Assembly (NCBI GenBank): GCA_021229015.1
Contig: CM037784.1
Coordinates: forward strand, 66,305,223-66,369,222
DNA from: Solen grandis
Taxonomy: Eukaryota; Mollusca; Bivalvia; Adapedonta; Solenidae
DNA length: 64,000 bases
Direction: 5' to 3'
The position numbers and the translations under genes are program-made. A model generated the notes under the pieces. The model had not been told where the DNA came from. It was given only the letters and a program-made list of their open reading frames with translations, and searched no databases. Of this stretch, positions 10,822 to 22,431 are shown in pieces; within the stretch, counting starts at the first letter, position 1; the number at the start of each line of letters is the position of its first letter.

Positions 10822-11838
10822 AGCTCACCTGAGCATAGCTCAGGGTGAGCTTTTGGGATACTTGATTGTCCGTCGGCCGTCGGCCGTCGTCCGTCAACAA
10901 TTTGATGTTTACACACTAGAGGCCACAATTTTGATCCAATCTTCCTCAAACTTGGTCAGAATGTTTGTCTTGATGATATCTTGAACCCTTTCGAAAATGG
11001 GTCAGGTTGGATCAAAAAGTAGGTCAGTAGGTCAAATCTTAGAAAAATCTTGTAGTCCGTCAACAATTTTGATGTTTACACACTAGAGGCCACAATTTTG
11101 ATCCAATCTTCCTCAAACTTGGTCAGAATGTTAGTCTTGATGATATCTTGAACCCTTTCGAAAATGGGTCAGGTCGGATCAAAAAGTAGGTCAGTAGGTC
11201 AAATCTTAGAAAAATCTTGTTTACACACTAGAGGCCACAATTTTGATCCAATCTTCCTCAAACTTGGTCAGAATGTCCTTTCGAAAATGGGTCAGGTTGG
11301 ATCAAAAAGTAGGTCAGTAGGTCAAATCTTAGAAAATCTTGTTTACACACTAGAGGCCACAATTTTGATCCAATCTTCCTCAAACTTGGTCAGAATGTTA
11401 GTCTTGATGATATCTTGAACCCTTTCGAAAATGGGCTGGGCCGGACCGAAAAGTAGGTCAATAGGTCAAATCTTAGAAAAATCTTGTTTACACACTAAAG
11501 GCCACAGTTTTGATGCAATCTTCCTCAAACTTGGTCAGATTGTTTGTCATGATGATATCTCGAACCAGTTTGAAAATGGGTGGGGCTGGATAGAAATGTA
11601 GGTCAGTAGGTCAAATCTTAGAAAAATCTTGTTTATACTCTGAGGGCAACATTTTTGGTCCAATCATCCTCAAACTTTGGCAGAATGTTTGTCATGATGA
11701 TATCTTTTGTGGATGGGGTCAGAAAATTCCTGAACATTGTTTGACCTCATCATCTTAATTCTAAAGCAATCTGTTTTGTACAGGCAATGAATGATACTTT
11801 TCTCAGGTGAGCGATCTAGGGCCATCTTGGCCCTCTTG
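10822..11838 (+). mobile_element. Helentron-like element (AGCTCACCTGAGC family), ~145-bp core units
   Basis: The 5' hairpin is GCTCACCTGAGC (10823-10834) against GCTCAGGGTGAGC (10838-10850), followed by repeated CCGTCGGCCGTC. Five to six core units of roughly 120-170 bp carry AGGCCACAATTTTGATCC and AGGTCAAATCTTAGAAAA. The 3' end has CTCAGGTGAGC (5' arm repeated), hairpin AGGGCCA-TCT-TGGCCCT (11818-11834), then CTTG (11835-11838) and TT. Open frames across the units are repeat artefacts. Confidence 0.72.
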
Positions 11839-11851
11839 TTCTTGTTCTTAT

Positions 11852-12000
11852 TATTAAGTCTCCCAAACGAAGTTTGGAGACTTATTGCATTTCTCCTTTT
11901 CTTATTACCTATTAAGTCTCCCAAATGAAGTTTGAAGATTTATTGTTTTTACTCTGTTTTTTAATATTATTAAGTCTCCCAAACGAGGCCGCTCAACCTA
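11852..12000 (+). repeat. stack of three AAGTCTCCCAAAC hairpin ends
   Basis: AAGTCTCCCAAAC-GAA-GTTTGGAGACTT begins near 11855. A variant with AATGAAGTTTGAAGATTT begins near 11910. A third AAGTCTCCCAAACGAGG begins near 11970 without its return arm. Each is separated by a T-rich leader. With the copy at 10781 this makes four 5' ends of one family in a row. Confidence 0.6.
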
Positions 12001-12480
12001 TCTACAAAACTTCACACAATTACAGTCCTCAATGAGTAGTGGTGCATCCCTGATTTTTGTAAATGGAGGGTCCCAGGGGGTCAGACCCCACCCCCTCAAA
12101 GACAGATTTTTGTATAAAAAATATACTTTGGTTAAATATTTCAAATTTCCAACCCAGAATCATAATTATAATCTTTTGTTCCTCATAATGAGATGGATTG
12201 AATAGTATGGTGTCCCCTGGAGGTCAATCATGGGTAATCCCCCCCCCTTCCCAATCAAAACTGTTCAGATCCCCACCCATAAACCATATATATTCTTTTT
12301 CCTTATGATAATTATGGATTGAATGGTACTTTTTTATGTTCACATGGGTTACCAAGGGGTCAGCCCCAATTTTACTTATGACCTTATATCTTAAAAACTG
12401 TTCAAATCCCACCAACCCCTAAAGTTATGGAACAGAATTCGGGCAAAAAATACATTTTGCCTTTTGACATGTTTATTGCT
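12000..12480 (+). repeat. probable body of the AAGTCTCCC-family element
   Basis: Two to three diverged units carry CCCCACCC-type tracts, AAATATACTTTGG/ATTATGGATTGAAT blocks and GGGGTCAG..CCCC phrases (near 12077 and 12357). A 3' hairpin with CTAG/CTTG is not evident, so the right boundary is a guess. Confidence 0.4.
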
Positions 12481-13204
12481 TCATTTGTCTAAGTGACTAG
12501 TATCATTTTGACTAGTACAATACAGTGTAATCGTCGTCTGCGTTATTTGTTTTTTACATTAAACATTCATTACTCACTCACATCATAATTAACTACTGAA
12601 AATACATCTGCTTTTATTTCCATTTCATCACCGTATAGCACTGTGTATAGCTGGACAAACCAGTTTCGTATTAAGATGGAATTTATTTCGTCGGTTTAAA
12701 ATAATGATACATGTAGCTAAGCAAAATAACACATGTACGCAAGCAGAATGACAAATGTCAAAATGTGCACCTAGCATTATGACGTTGGAGGGCGCTCTGC
12801 CGGTTTGACTTGGAGCGAGTTCAGTTTACCTACTAGAGTTAACTAGAGTTACCAGAGTTGCAAATAAAACGTGCGGGGTTTTACCATACGAACTCTGTAG
12901 GGTTACGCGAGTTCAACCCAGCAAGGTAGGTGGGTAGACTAGAAAGCAATATGGCGGACGGAAAGCATCTAGGCAAATTTATAGAAATTTATAAATATCT
13001 ATGATATCCTGTCTTTAAATAAGCGTGTAAGCTGGCAGCTACTTTATTCAAGCCCAAGCTCGAAAAAAGTCATAAATAAAAGATCTATTGTTTTAATCAT
13101 ATGTCTATTTACAAATTACGTCACAAGGGGTAAACCTCATACGTTCAGTTGATTGCTAACTAGAGTATATTTATTACATCATCAATACGAGTTTACTCGA
13201 GTAG
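12481..13204. other. intergenic, no gene recognised
   Basis: It contains CTAGAGTTAACTAGAGTTACCAGAG-like direct repeats near 12833. ATGGCGGAC at 12951 opens only a 17-codon frame with no donor after it. Nothing here can be called a gene. Confidence 0.4.
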
Positions 13205-13505
13205 TGTTTGTTTGTTGGGTTTAACGTCCCACCGACAGTACTTTTAAGTCATTTGGAGACAATGTTTACTTGAGACAGATATAGTGCTGCCACATTGCAG
13301 TATCACGCCGTGGACATGTGGCATTATACCACACCCAGTCACATTATCTTGACACCGGGCCAGTCAGTCCTGCATCTACCCATATATGGTGAGCGCCAAG
13401 CAAGGGAGCTTTAACAGTACCATTTTTTTTGTGACTTTGGTATGTTGCAATCAGGGATCGAACCCACGACCTCCCACACCCGAGGCGGACGCTCTATAAC
13501 TCGAG
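13205..13505 (-). mobile_element. tRNA-derived SINE, family V1
   Basis: Read on the - strand, it starts with a tRNA-like head (GGTCGTGGGTTCGATCCC as B box). It continues with a body containing GACTGGCCCGGTGTCAAGAT and GTGTGGTATAATGCCACATG, and ends with a tail TACTGTCGGTGGGACGTTAAACC. The same body is intact at 38502-38805 and partial at 36142, 46095 and 55563. SINEs are copied by LINE reverse transcriptase; no LINE is present in this window. Confidence 0.75.
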
Positions 13506-16500
13506 TATAGTAGGTCACCTGAACTCGCTGTCGGTAGTTCAGAGTAGTATATACAGAAATTTCGTCCTCCACAGAAAAGGTGGCGTGCCTATAATAAGTC
13601 ACTTTACACTACTGTTCGGGAAGAATCAGCAAAATGAAGTACGAAACTGTGGCTGTTTCCAAATTCAAAAAAGTTTTTTTTTTTACCAAATTGTTTGAAA
13701 TTGAAAGTAGATCCACTGCTTAAAGACATAATTGCATATTACATAATACTTTCCATTGCTTTTCTAAGTGCAGGCCAAACATTTCAGATATAAATATGAG
13801 CTCAGGTTTACAAAGATGAATATTTAAAAATAATGAACGTCACGCAAAATTTTATATACAAGCACATCTCGTCGATCTACATACTGTAGTTTCGTAATTA
13901 AGTCCCAGTGTCACCGGGCGGCTTAGGGGGCTTAAGTACCTCCCCCCCCCAACCCCAGCTGGCCTGATAATACAATTTTCTGGGTGACTGAAATTGTCTT
14001 GATTGGGTAAATGGAAATCCCAATCGAGAGCCCCTTACTGAAATAAAGTTAGCCAATTACCAGTCACCCAGGCCGACCCTTGCTGAGTGAGCATCCACTC
14101 TCAGTTATCTACGCTGTCATTATGGCAACGGAATTGTGTCTGCTTTAATCTGAATCAGGCAAACGCCTTTAGTATTGCTGAACATACATTTTATTTTCAT
14201 TTTTTTAAATTATTAACAAGTTTTTAATACATATCACAAAAACGTCCCCAAGCTTGATTAGAACTCGCAACCTAGCTTTGCAGCCAGTGCCATAAAGTTT
14301 GTATTAATGTCACTATAAATCATGTAGAAAAATATATTTTCACGATCTATATATTGAATAAGCGGGTTGTGAGTTCAAGCCCCGGCGGCTACCTACCATG
14401 GTTTTGTATGCGAGATTTTTTACGGAGGATATGAGTTTAGTGTCACGAGGTAGTCCTGGGGAATTGGAGGACTCCTCGGACCTCTATTAATTTCAGGGAT
14501 TCATCTGAAAACTATAAGACGAAATATCTTTTCAGTATTTTCTATACTCTATTGATATAATTATTTAAAACAATCCATAATAAATACACACACATGGCAA
14601 AACATTTTACACTATAAATAATATCTAAATTGCATATAAAATACAATTAATAACAATATTTCCCTGCAAAAACACAATCTTAATTAGTAATAAGAGACAA
14701 AAAAACTTTTGAATAACCTTAAATATCCCTATAAATAATATAACCAGTCAGGTAAATATAAGCTAACACAAATACGCTAAAACCCAAAAGTTAATTTAGA
14801 AAGTGCGGCAATAAATAAATAAATTTAGCTTACCTATAAGACGAAATATCTTTTCAGTATTTTCTATACTGAAGTCTGAATCCCGCCTTATTATTTATAC
14901 TGACCGCCCGCACCGCGGCAATGAATTAGGTTCATGGGTTCAGCGAACTGGTCTGTGGTTCTAAGAATTGCCTCCCAAAAATGGTTTGCCGCTTGCAGAA
15001 TCACTTTCTACAAATGACCAGCTCGTATTGTTTGTTATTTTTGTATCATGCAAACTCAGCGTGGTCCGGACAGTGGAGTATTCTTATGCTTGCTGCCCCG
15101 GCCAGCCAGGAATGTGACCTTTATCTCTCTCTACTCTGTGTATACGTGGTCAGTTTCCCCCTGATCTAGTTTCATTCTTATTTACCTATCTCCAGGTTGA
15201 GACTACACGCATACATACTTTTGTATGTTGCTATTGGATTGTGTGTTACTGTAGGCAGAGTATATATATATGTCCTATTGTGTATAATTTTCCGTGCTAC
15301 GCTTTATACATTGGCTCTTTATTGTATTTGTATATAAATGAAGTATTATAAGGCCTATCATCTCCCCCTATGCCTATTTGAAAAAAGTCCTCTTTTTTTT
15401 TTATTTAATACAATTTCCTTAATATAAATGCGTACTACAAAATGAGTACATAACAACAATTATGATATATAATATACAATGAAAAACTACATCTAAGCAT
15501 AAAATTGCGGCAGTTTTCTAATACACACAAATTTTCTCAATACAAATTATATAACAATAATTGCCAAAAATACAACACTAAGAAAAACAAATGGCATAAA
15601 AGCATGAAATATTGAGTTGTCAAAAACAAGAGATATTGTTTTAATTATCTAATGAACCATATTCAAGCGAAAAATATCAATTATTTCGCTTATGTTGTAT
15701 TTTTTTTTTTTTAAGTAGCTTGAAATATTCAGAGTGTTCCGTTAATTTCTCAAGATTCCATTTCTTTTTTACAAAGGCCATTTCTACAATTTATATATAT
15801 TAACAATAAATAATAAAATGAACAAACAAAAATACACCAAGCACTCACACTTCCCCACACGAGAGAAATATTTATAATCGCTTTTAACGTAATTCGCAGA
15901 ATTATAGGACAAAATTATTGTCATACTATAATCCAATAACATCGGTCTGCAATCTTTGTTACACATATATATAGTCATATTCTCTCTGGTGCTTAGAAAT
16001 AAAATTCTCCGGGGATTATTATTCAATATTTGAATAATATCTGACATAATAAATGCATAATACAGCAGTTTTAACAATTGAAACCTTCATGTCAATGAAA
16101 AAAGCAAACCAAGCATTTCGATTGTTATCTTAACACAAATGTAGCTCAGTCTGTCCGTAAGGTGTAACATAACACCGTTGTTATCTCTGTTTCTTGTGCA
16201 GTGTGTGAGGCGGTTATTAAGGATAGTCATCGTAATAAAGATAATGCTTAATTCCATGCTCACATTGTATGGATTCTTTAAAACTTTTTAGAAAGATATC
16301 AGAAGGCGATACGGTTTTTGGATAAGATATTCTAATCTTGTGGCAACAATAGTATTCCATATGATAAAGTGTTTATGACAAGAGCGTATCTACGGTAGTA
16401 GTAATAGTACTCATGATTGTTACAACATGGATGTTATCCTCGTTCGTATCGGTGTATTTCCGCTATAAATGAACTGGTTAAAGTAGCAGTTTTTTTTCTC

Positions 16501-16740
16501 TTCTCATTCTTTTCGACTTTCAAGCAAAGTGAATTAATGAGAGTTAATCCGTTCCTCATTTATCTAGTATTTCCCTAGATGTATGTTCAAACATTTCGTA
16601 TTTTGGAAGTGAGATAGCTATTTGCTCCATTATATTATTACTTGATAATACATTACTATTTAGTGGGGTGACAATCAGTGACTTTTGGGGGTTGGGGTGG
16701 CCATAAAAGTAGAACAAGCAATGTTATATACCAAAATGTT
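13506..16740. other. intergenic, AT-rich, little structure
   Basis: A 38-bp direct repeat (CTATAAGACGAAATATC...) occurs at 14512-14549 and near 14834-14870, bracketing about 285 bp of AT-rich sequence. Two tRNA B-box-like phrases lie near 14258 (- strand) and 14357 (+ strand) without complete tRNA folds. The open frames at 14981-15169 and 15784-16077 have no recognisable features. I see no gene. Confidence 0.4.
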
Positions 16741-16779
16741 CGCCAATGTCTGTACTATATGAAACTGCCGGCATAAATT

Positions 16780-17770
16780 GCCAACGCCTGGTGCGGACTC
16801 GGAAATCCAAGATGGCGTCCAAGATGGCCGCCATAAATCGCAAGTTCAGTGAAAATATTTTATCTGATTGTTACAGATTTATTTACAGAGGTAGTTCAAA
16901 ATATTTGCATGATTATTACTCCTTCCATAATGTACATCAAATTCATATACAACAATAGCAAATTCAAGGTCAAGGTCATTTCAGGGTCAAAGTACAAAAA
17001 ATACTCCAAAATTTGATATCTCCTTCCTACTTTTTCTCATTTTATGCATTTTTTATACTCAAATGGATTACTTTTTGTGATAGAAATATTGTTATGTGTG
17101 TATTCTTTCATTTAAAACTGTTCTGTATGATATCTGTGTTTAGATTATGTATAAACTTTGGTAGTTTTTACACATACACATTATCCAAGATGGCCGCCAT
17201 TCAATTGCTGTATCAATGATCATTGGATGTTTCATTGATAAATACCATATATAAAGGTCAATCTTAAGTGTTTGAAAGAAATTACTTTATTTTAGCATGT
17301 ATGCAAAACTTACAAATTTGATTGACCTTTCAAAGTCAAGTTCAAGGTCATTCCAAGGTCAAAACACATGAAATACCCAAATATTTGTTATTTTCTCTCT
17401 AATATCTCTTTTTATGCATTTATATGCTGAAATTGATCACATTTGTCACAGAAATATTGCTTTATGCATACCTTTTCAACTGAAAAAGTTTTTTTATACA
17501 ATGTTATTAAGATTATGCATCTATATGTATGGTTTCATAAATAGATTCTGTCCATGATGGCGGCAATATTTCAATATATGTTATAATTGATCACTGAAAT
17601 TTTTGTTCATAAATGTTACAGGTAAGGCTAAAATGATAAATAATAAAATGGAATTTAATGATTTTAGCCTGTATGTGTAATTACAGATTTCAATGGCCAA
17701 TAAACAGTCATGTTCAAGGTCATCTCATGCATGGTCAAAATACATAAATACCCCAAAATCTGATACTTCT
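16780..17770. repeat. ~370-bp tandem repeat with ATGGCGGC-type motifs
   Basis: Three to four diverged units each contain AAGATGGCCGCC or GATGGCGGC (16809, 16822, 17188, 17556), then a TTTATGCAT stretch. CAAGGTCAAGGTCATTTC-type phrases occur near 16965, 17340 and 17705. The motif resembles the YY1 consensus. Open frames here are short and repeat-derived. Confidence 0.55.
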
Positions 17771-19000
17771 GTTATTAACTCTTTTACTTTATACAATTAG
17801 TTCATAATCCGAGTATAATTATCTGAAAGAATAGAAAAATAGCTAAATATATATCATTTTATTTTTAGTTATTGTTATTGTCTTATTTTTACATTGCTTG
17901 AACACAGCCTATTTTATACATTCAGCTGTTGTCCAGAATCGTCACCATTCACTGGCTGTTTCAATGGTCATTGGACATTCATTATTATTCAATATGATAT
18001 TTGCTTGAGTTATTTTTTTTCAGAGGAGTGGGGGTGGGTGGAGGGGATGAAATTGTTGTGTTTTATGACAATGAAGCAAATTGAGAATTTCAACCAATTT
18101 CATTATCTATTAAAGTAACTAAACTTTGCCTTGAGATACCTATTCTTTTTTATTCAGTCCAAAAAGACTTTAAAGTTTAAATAGAAGCTAAAATTAGAAG
18201 ATGATAAAGCAAACTTTATCACAGAAATGAACCCGAACTTTACCCGATTGTATACATTTGTAAAGCTGTGTGGTATAGGATACAAAACTGTAGAACAATT
18301 CAAATTTACCTTGCTTACCAGCTTTAGGTCAAAGGTGCCATTTTCTGAAAATCACTTCCACCATTTTATTACCTAGTTCTATTTATCAGTACCAGTTGTT
18401 AACTTTACAGACATTTTCATTTTCAAAATATGTAAATGAAACAATGATTTCTTGTGAATAATTGTAGGACAATATAAGTACATGTATATGTTTTCTGGGA
18501 TATTATAATAACTCCTCTGTAGACCATTTTAATGTTCAAGTTAAATCAAAGCATTCTTTGAAAAGATTGGCCTGACTGGGTAATTCTAAATCTTTTTGTG
18601 ATTTTTTAACCCTTTTATCTCATATCAACTCATTTTGACCCATTGGCTCATAATGGAGACCCAGATAAGACAGTTCCTGGTAGGAGCTGTTTGATCAGGG
18701 TCCACTCTGTTTGCTCAGACAATATTATATTTCACTGAATCCATCTCAGCACAAATATAGGAGAGTGGACCTCAGATGATTTGAAGTATCTAATGAAGAT
18801 TATAATAGATAGGGAAATTCATTTTCTGTCATCATCGGTAAATGTTTAAAATGTTTATCTTTCTTCACACAAGATGATATTATTTCATCAGAACTAAAGG
18901 GAAAGAATGGTGATATGATATCAGATACTGGAAGTTCTAGTTCTTAATTCATAGTAACCTCTCATGAAGGAAAGCCCTTACCTCTTATCACCTGTTGACA
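17771..19000. other. intergenic; one diverged inverted-repeat copy
   Basis: CCCAGATAAGACAGTTCCTGG and the related CAGGGTCCACTCTGTTTGCTC (18660-18720) are a decayed copy of the palindrome at 26800-26900. Nothing else is recognised. Confidence 0.4.

Positions 19001-19049
<49 letters not shown>
19001..19049. repeat. (AT)n microsatellite
   Basis: An uninterrupted AT dinucleotide run of about 48 bases. Confidence 0.95.
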
Positions 19050-19051
<2 letters not shown>

Positions 19052-20480
19052 AGATGCAATCTAAATAGATGTCCAAAATGATACAAAGCCATACAGCAGT
19101 TGAAAACGGTAACAATCATAACATGTTTTGTTGAGTTAAAGTATCCTGAGTAGCTTTTACCAATACAAAGCTAGAGTTGTTTATTATATACCAAAACGAC
19201 TATCTTAAACAATGATATTTGATATTGCAAAATCAGAATTCAGTCTTTTTCTTCAATTTCACATAGCTGATTAAAAGATTAAAAATTAAAGAAACTTTCC
19301 CTTTCAATGTGTTACTTGTATCAGTATGTGTCCAGAAATTGAAAAAGTCATATGATAACTTTTGTAATACTCTTTGATACAGCTTGATATTTCACAACAT
19401 ATTTTTATATGATACCCAAACCTTTTGATTTAATGCAAAAATCTCAATTTTGAGGTTTCAAGAAACTAAAACATATTTTTCCCAGAAAATAACATTATTC
19501 ATATCATTTTCAAAGCAATAAACATTCACTAACCTAAATTTCAATATTATCTAGTAAAATACTATATGTGTAGATATACAGTGTAAACTGCTCCTCAACC
19601 AACATCATCAGCATGGAGTCCGCCGACATTGAGTGTTGTCCCTTTAATCCATGAACACTCTCGTGACGGGTGGGCCCACATTGAAAATCACTGTGTGTTG
19701 GTTGATTACATCTAGCTCTTCTCCTCACGTCTAATAACAGCTGCTTTGGTATAACTTAATATCAAACATGAAGGTATCCATTACTTGACTTTTTATTTGT
19801 ATGTTTATAGATTTTCAAATGCAAATTTTAAACTAGATTCTTCAACTGTAAATAAATTTCAAGGGCAATTAATTCAGAGAGCATTAGAAAATATGCACAG
19901 TTTTGCATTGTTTGGCATGTAATTAAGACCCCGTGGCGGAGAAAATCTCCCCATCCACAGGTGAACATTGATAGGAGAAGATTACAATGAAATGTCAGAC
20001 AGTCATGTTTGTTCTTTTCATCCATTCCCTGTAATTAAAAACCATTCAACAATGTAGTGAATACTACATTGACTGGTTGTTTTGTTTTAATGTTAGCGGT
20101 AACAGTCTCTTGTTGATGATAGAAATATCATCACAGCATATTACATGTAGATCAGTATCTAATAATCTAAAGAGTTTTATCCTGCGAATATTTTTCTACT
20201 TTTAGTTAATTTCCACATATTTTATTTCTACGGATTTGTGTTCATTCACAAAATAGCAGAAATTACCTGCAGAAATAACTTGCTATACGGTATACAAACA
20301 AGCAAAAGGGTAATTCTCATTGGCCTCACTGGCGTAACATTAAAATATATACACTTAAACAATGATCAGACAAAGAATTGAGTATAAAAGAATCTCAATA
20401 TAAAATCGCAATCATTATATACAAATGGAGGCCGCTGTAAGTATGAGAAGTAAACTCCAGAGATGCTACATTCAGATAAG
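19050..20480. other. intergenic, no gene recognised
   Basis: The - strand frames at 19534-19728 and 19828-20025 have no recognisable domain or splice context. ATGGAGGCCGCT at 20426 is followed by a perfect donor-like GTAAGT, but I could not connect it to any downstream exon. Confidence 0.35.
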
Positions 20481-20720
20481 GCTCTCTGCATCCTTCAGCT
20501 CTCTGAGAGCCAGGCGCTCTGAAGACTGGCTTCCTGAAGCCTAAGCGCTGTGAAGACCGGCACTGTGAGGACTGGCTTCCAGAAGCCCTGTGCTCTGTGA
20601 CAACTAGACACTATGAAGACTGGCACTGTGTGAAGCATAAACGCTCCAAGTACTGGTGCTGTAGCACTACACTCTGTGAGGACTATCCCATCACATCCCA
20701 GAGTCAACAAAGCGAGATTT
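20481..20720. repeat. degenerate GAAGACTGGC-type minisatellite
   Basis: Phrases such as CTCTGAAGACTGGCTTCC, CTGTGAAGACCGGCACTG and CACTATGAAGACTGGCACTG recur every 25-40 bases over about 200 bp. The - strand open frame here (20495-20710) follows from the repeat. Confidence 0.5.
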
Positions 20721-22140
20721 CAAATACTGAATGCTAGACCTGTCTGCTCAGCACCCCTAGACACAGGAGGGATAAAACCTGCCCCCCAAGTCGCACAATG
20801 CTGATACCAAATGTATGAGGTGTACTACCTGTTTTTGTCACAATTGTATAGAAATACATGTAAATGGGAAACTACCCTGAAACCATTTGGAACACTATGT
20901 CCATACAAAGCACCCATTACTGAAAAGAAAAAAAATAAGCAAAATATCACTAGAGATTAATGTTTTCAATTAAAAAATCTGTTACACATTTTGCTCTCAG
21001 TCTGGTCAATTTTTCTTCAGTTTGTCAATCCCTAGCCAAAAGCCCTCTTTTAACAGCATGGTGGACAAAAGTTTCGTTGTGATATATGTCTGGAAGAGCT
21101 TTGACCTAATGTAACATCATTGTGAAAACTCCATATACCTCAAGGCTATATCTGTTAGTAACAGTTTGAGTACTTAACATTGTTTACTCATGTGTCCTCA
21201 TGAAACAGCTGCTGTCAACAGATTATTGGCCAAACTCCCCACAGCAGTTATTTCCGTTGATAAGTGCAGTAACCACTGCCACCACATGTGAATTAGGCTG
21301 ACCTAGGATGGATTTATATTTTTCACTTTTCATTTTAGAGGATCAAACATGCAGCCTTTGGATACATAGTTTACAAATTTACAAAATAATTTTTTACTCT
21401 CCCTCGTTAATGTTGGTGAAGTCTTTGTTTCCTGACAAATAAACTCGGCAAGTGTAGGTCCACTGGGAAAACACTATTTTCGTCATCTCAACTTCAGCAA
21501 AATCGGTTAAATAAAGAATACGGTATCACAAAAGATGTGCTTGCCATACTATGTGACTCATTCTGCATTACGGTTTCTTTACCAGTTCAGAGTAGTGATT
21601 TCATAAGTTCATCATATGAAATTTGGAAATGCTCAATGAGTTAATGTGATCAGACAAGTGACAGCAAATGAAAATCTAAATATAGGTTTTATGATTCTTA
21701 AATTATAGTTTCAATACGGTCTGTGATGTTATTACCTGTGATGGGGAAACCAACTTTTTTTTTTAATCACAGATAGTTGAATTGGGTGACCATGCATCTG
21801 TAGATGGGTATTAATAGACATAAGGCCTAAAAAAAAAGTCTGTGATTCAGGCAAACTCACCCTACCTAGCAAAAACCTGCCGACCCTAAAGTTTTTAGTG
21901 ACCATTTTGTGACTGCCAAATTGTCTTTTAAGAACAAAATCTATCCCTACCCTACGGCTACCTAACTTTTTTTGAGACCATTGTCTTAAACAAATAAATT
22001 ATTTTGGGGCCTAATTAATACACATATATATTTAAAATCTAATTCTTAATAGGTAAATGATCATCTGTGAACAAACTGCTTGTGAATGTCATTGAAACAG
22101 TTGATTTTTTCCTTTGCTTTTCAGACTGTAGAATAGGAGT
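20721..22140. other. intergenic or 5' intron of the lipase gene
   Basis: The first coding exon(s) of the lipase should lie upstream of 22325. An exon ending in AA at a GT donor and encoding about 40 residues is needed. I checked the AAGT positions here and found none with a suitable open frame. Confidence 0.35.
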
Positions 22141-22144
22141 TACA

Positions 22145-22250
22145 AACTTATATGAGCAAACAGAGATGTTGATCAGACAGCTCCTATTACCCAGGAAGAA
22201 CCTGTCTGTTTTGGATCTCCTCTATTTGCCAATGCATGAAAATGAGTCCA
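22145..22250. repeat. decayed copy of the GATCAGACAGCTCC inverted repeat
   Basis: GAGCAAACAGAGATG, GATCAGACAGCTCC and TCTCCTCTATTTGCC match, with substitutions, the palindrome at 26800-26900. It sits directly upstream of the first recognised lipase exon and is flanked by AG and GT, so it mimics an exon. Confidence 0.5.
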
Positions 22251-22324
22251 TATTAAGTTTGAGGTTAAAGGTAATAAAATCTAATGGTTAAATAAAAAAA
22301 AATACTTGAATTTGTATACTGCAG

Positions 22325-22431
22325 GGCCCTGGTGTTTATTATACATGGTCTAGGAGAACATTGCCTGTGTTACAATGAATTGGCTGCAGGACTGATCAGT
22401 CAGGGCTACTATGTCTTCAGCCATGATCATG
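22325..22431 (+). CDS. MGLL: lipase exon a: oxyanion-hole region
   Basis: The acceptor TACTGCAG precedes a leading G that completes a codon from the missing upstream exon (AA|G, Lys). The exon reads [20 protein letters not shown] and ends ...VFSHDH plus G. HGLGEH corresponds to HGAGEH of the vertebrate enzyme. Donor GGTAAGA; phase 1 at the 3' end. Confidence 0.9.

Noticed and set aside
12951..13003. ATGGCGGACGGAAAG as the start of a gene
   Set aside because: The frame stops after 17 codons with no GT donor in it, and nothing follows that could be joined.
20426..20443. ATGGAGGCCGCT followed by GTAAGT as the lipase first exon
   Set aside because: It would encode only four residues, and no linking exon of about 35 codons ending in AA was found. 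Kept only as a note.
22126..22271. Exon-like block with CAG and GT borders just upstream of the first lipase exon
   Set aside because: It contains a decayed copy of the GATCAGACAGCTCC inverted repeat, and its protein has no match to the N-terminus of monoglyceride lipases.
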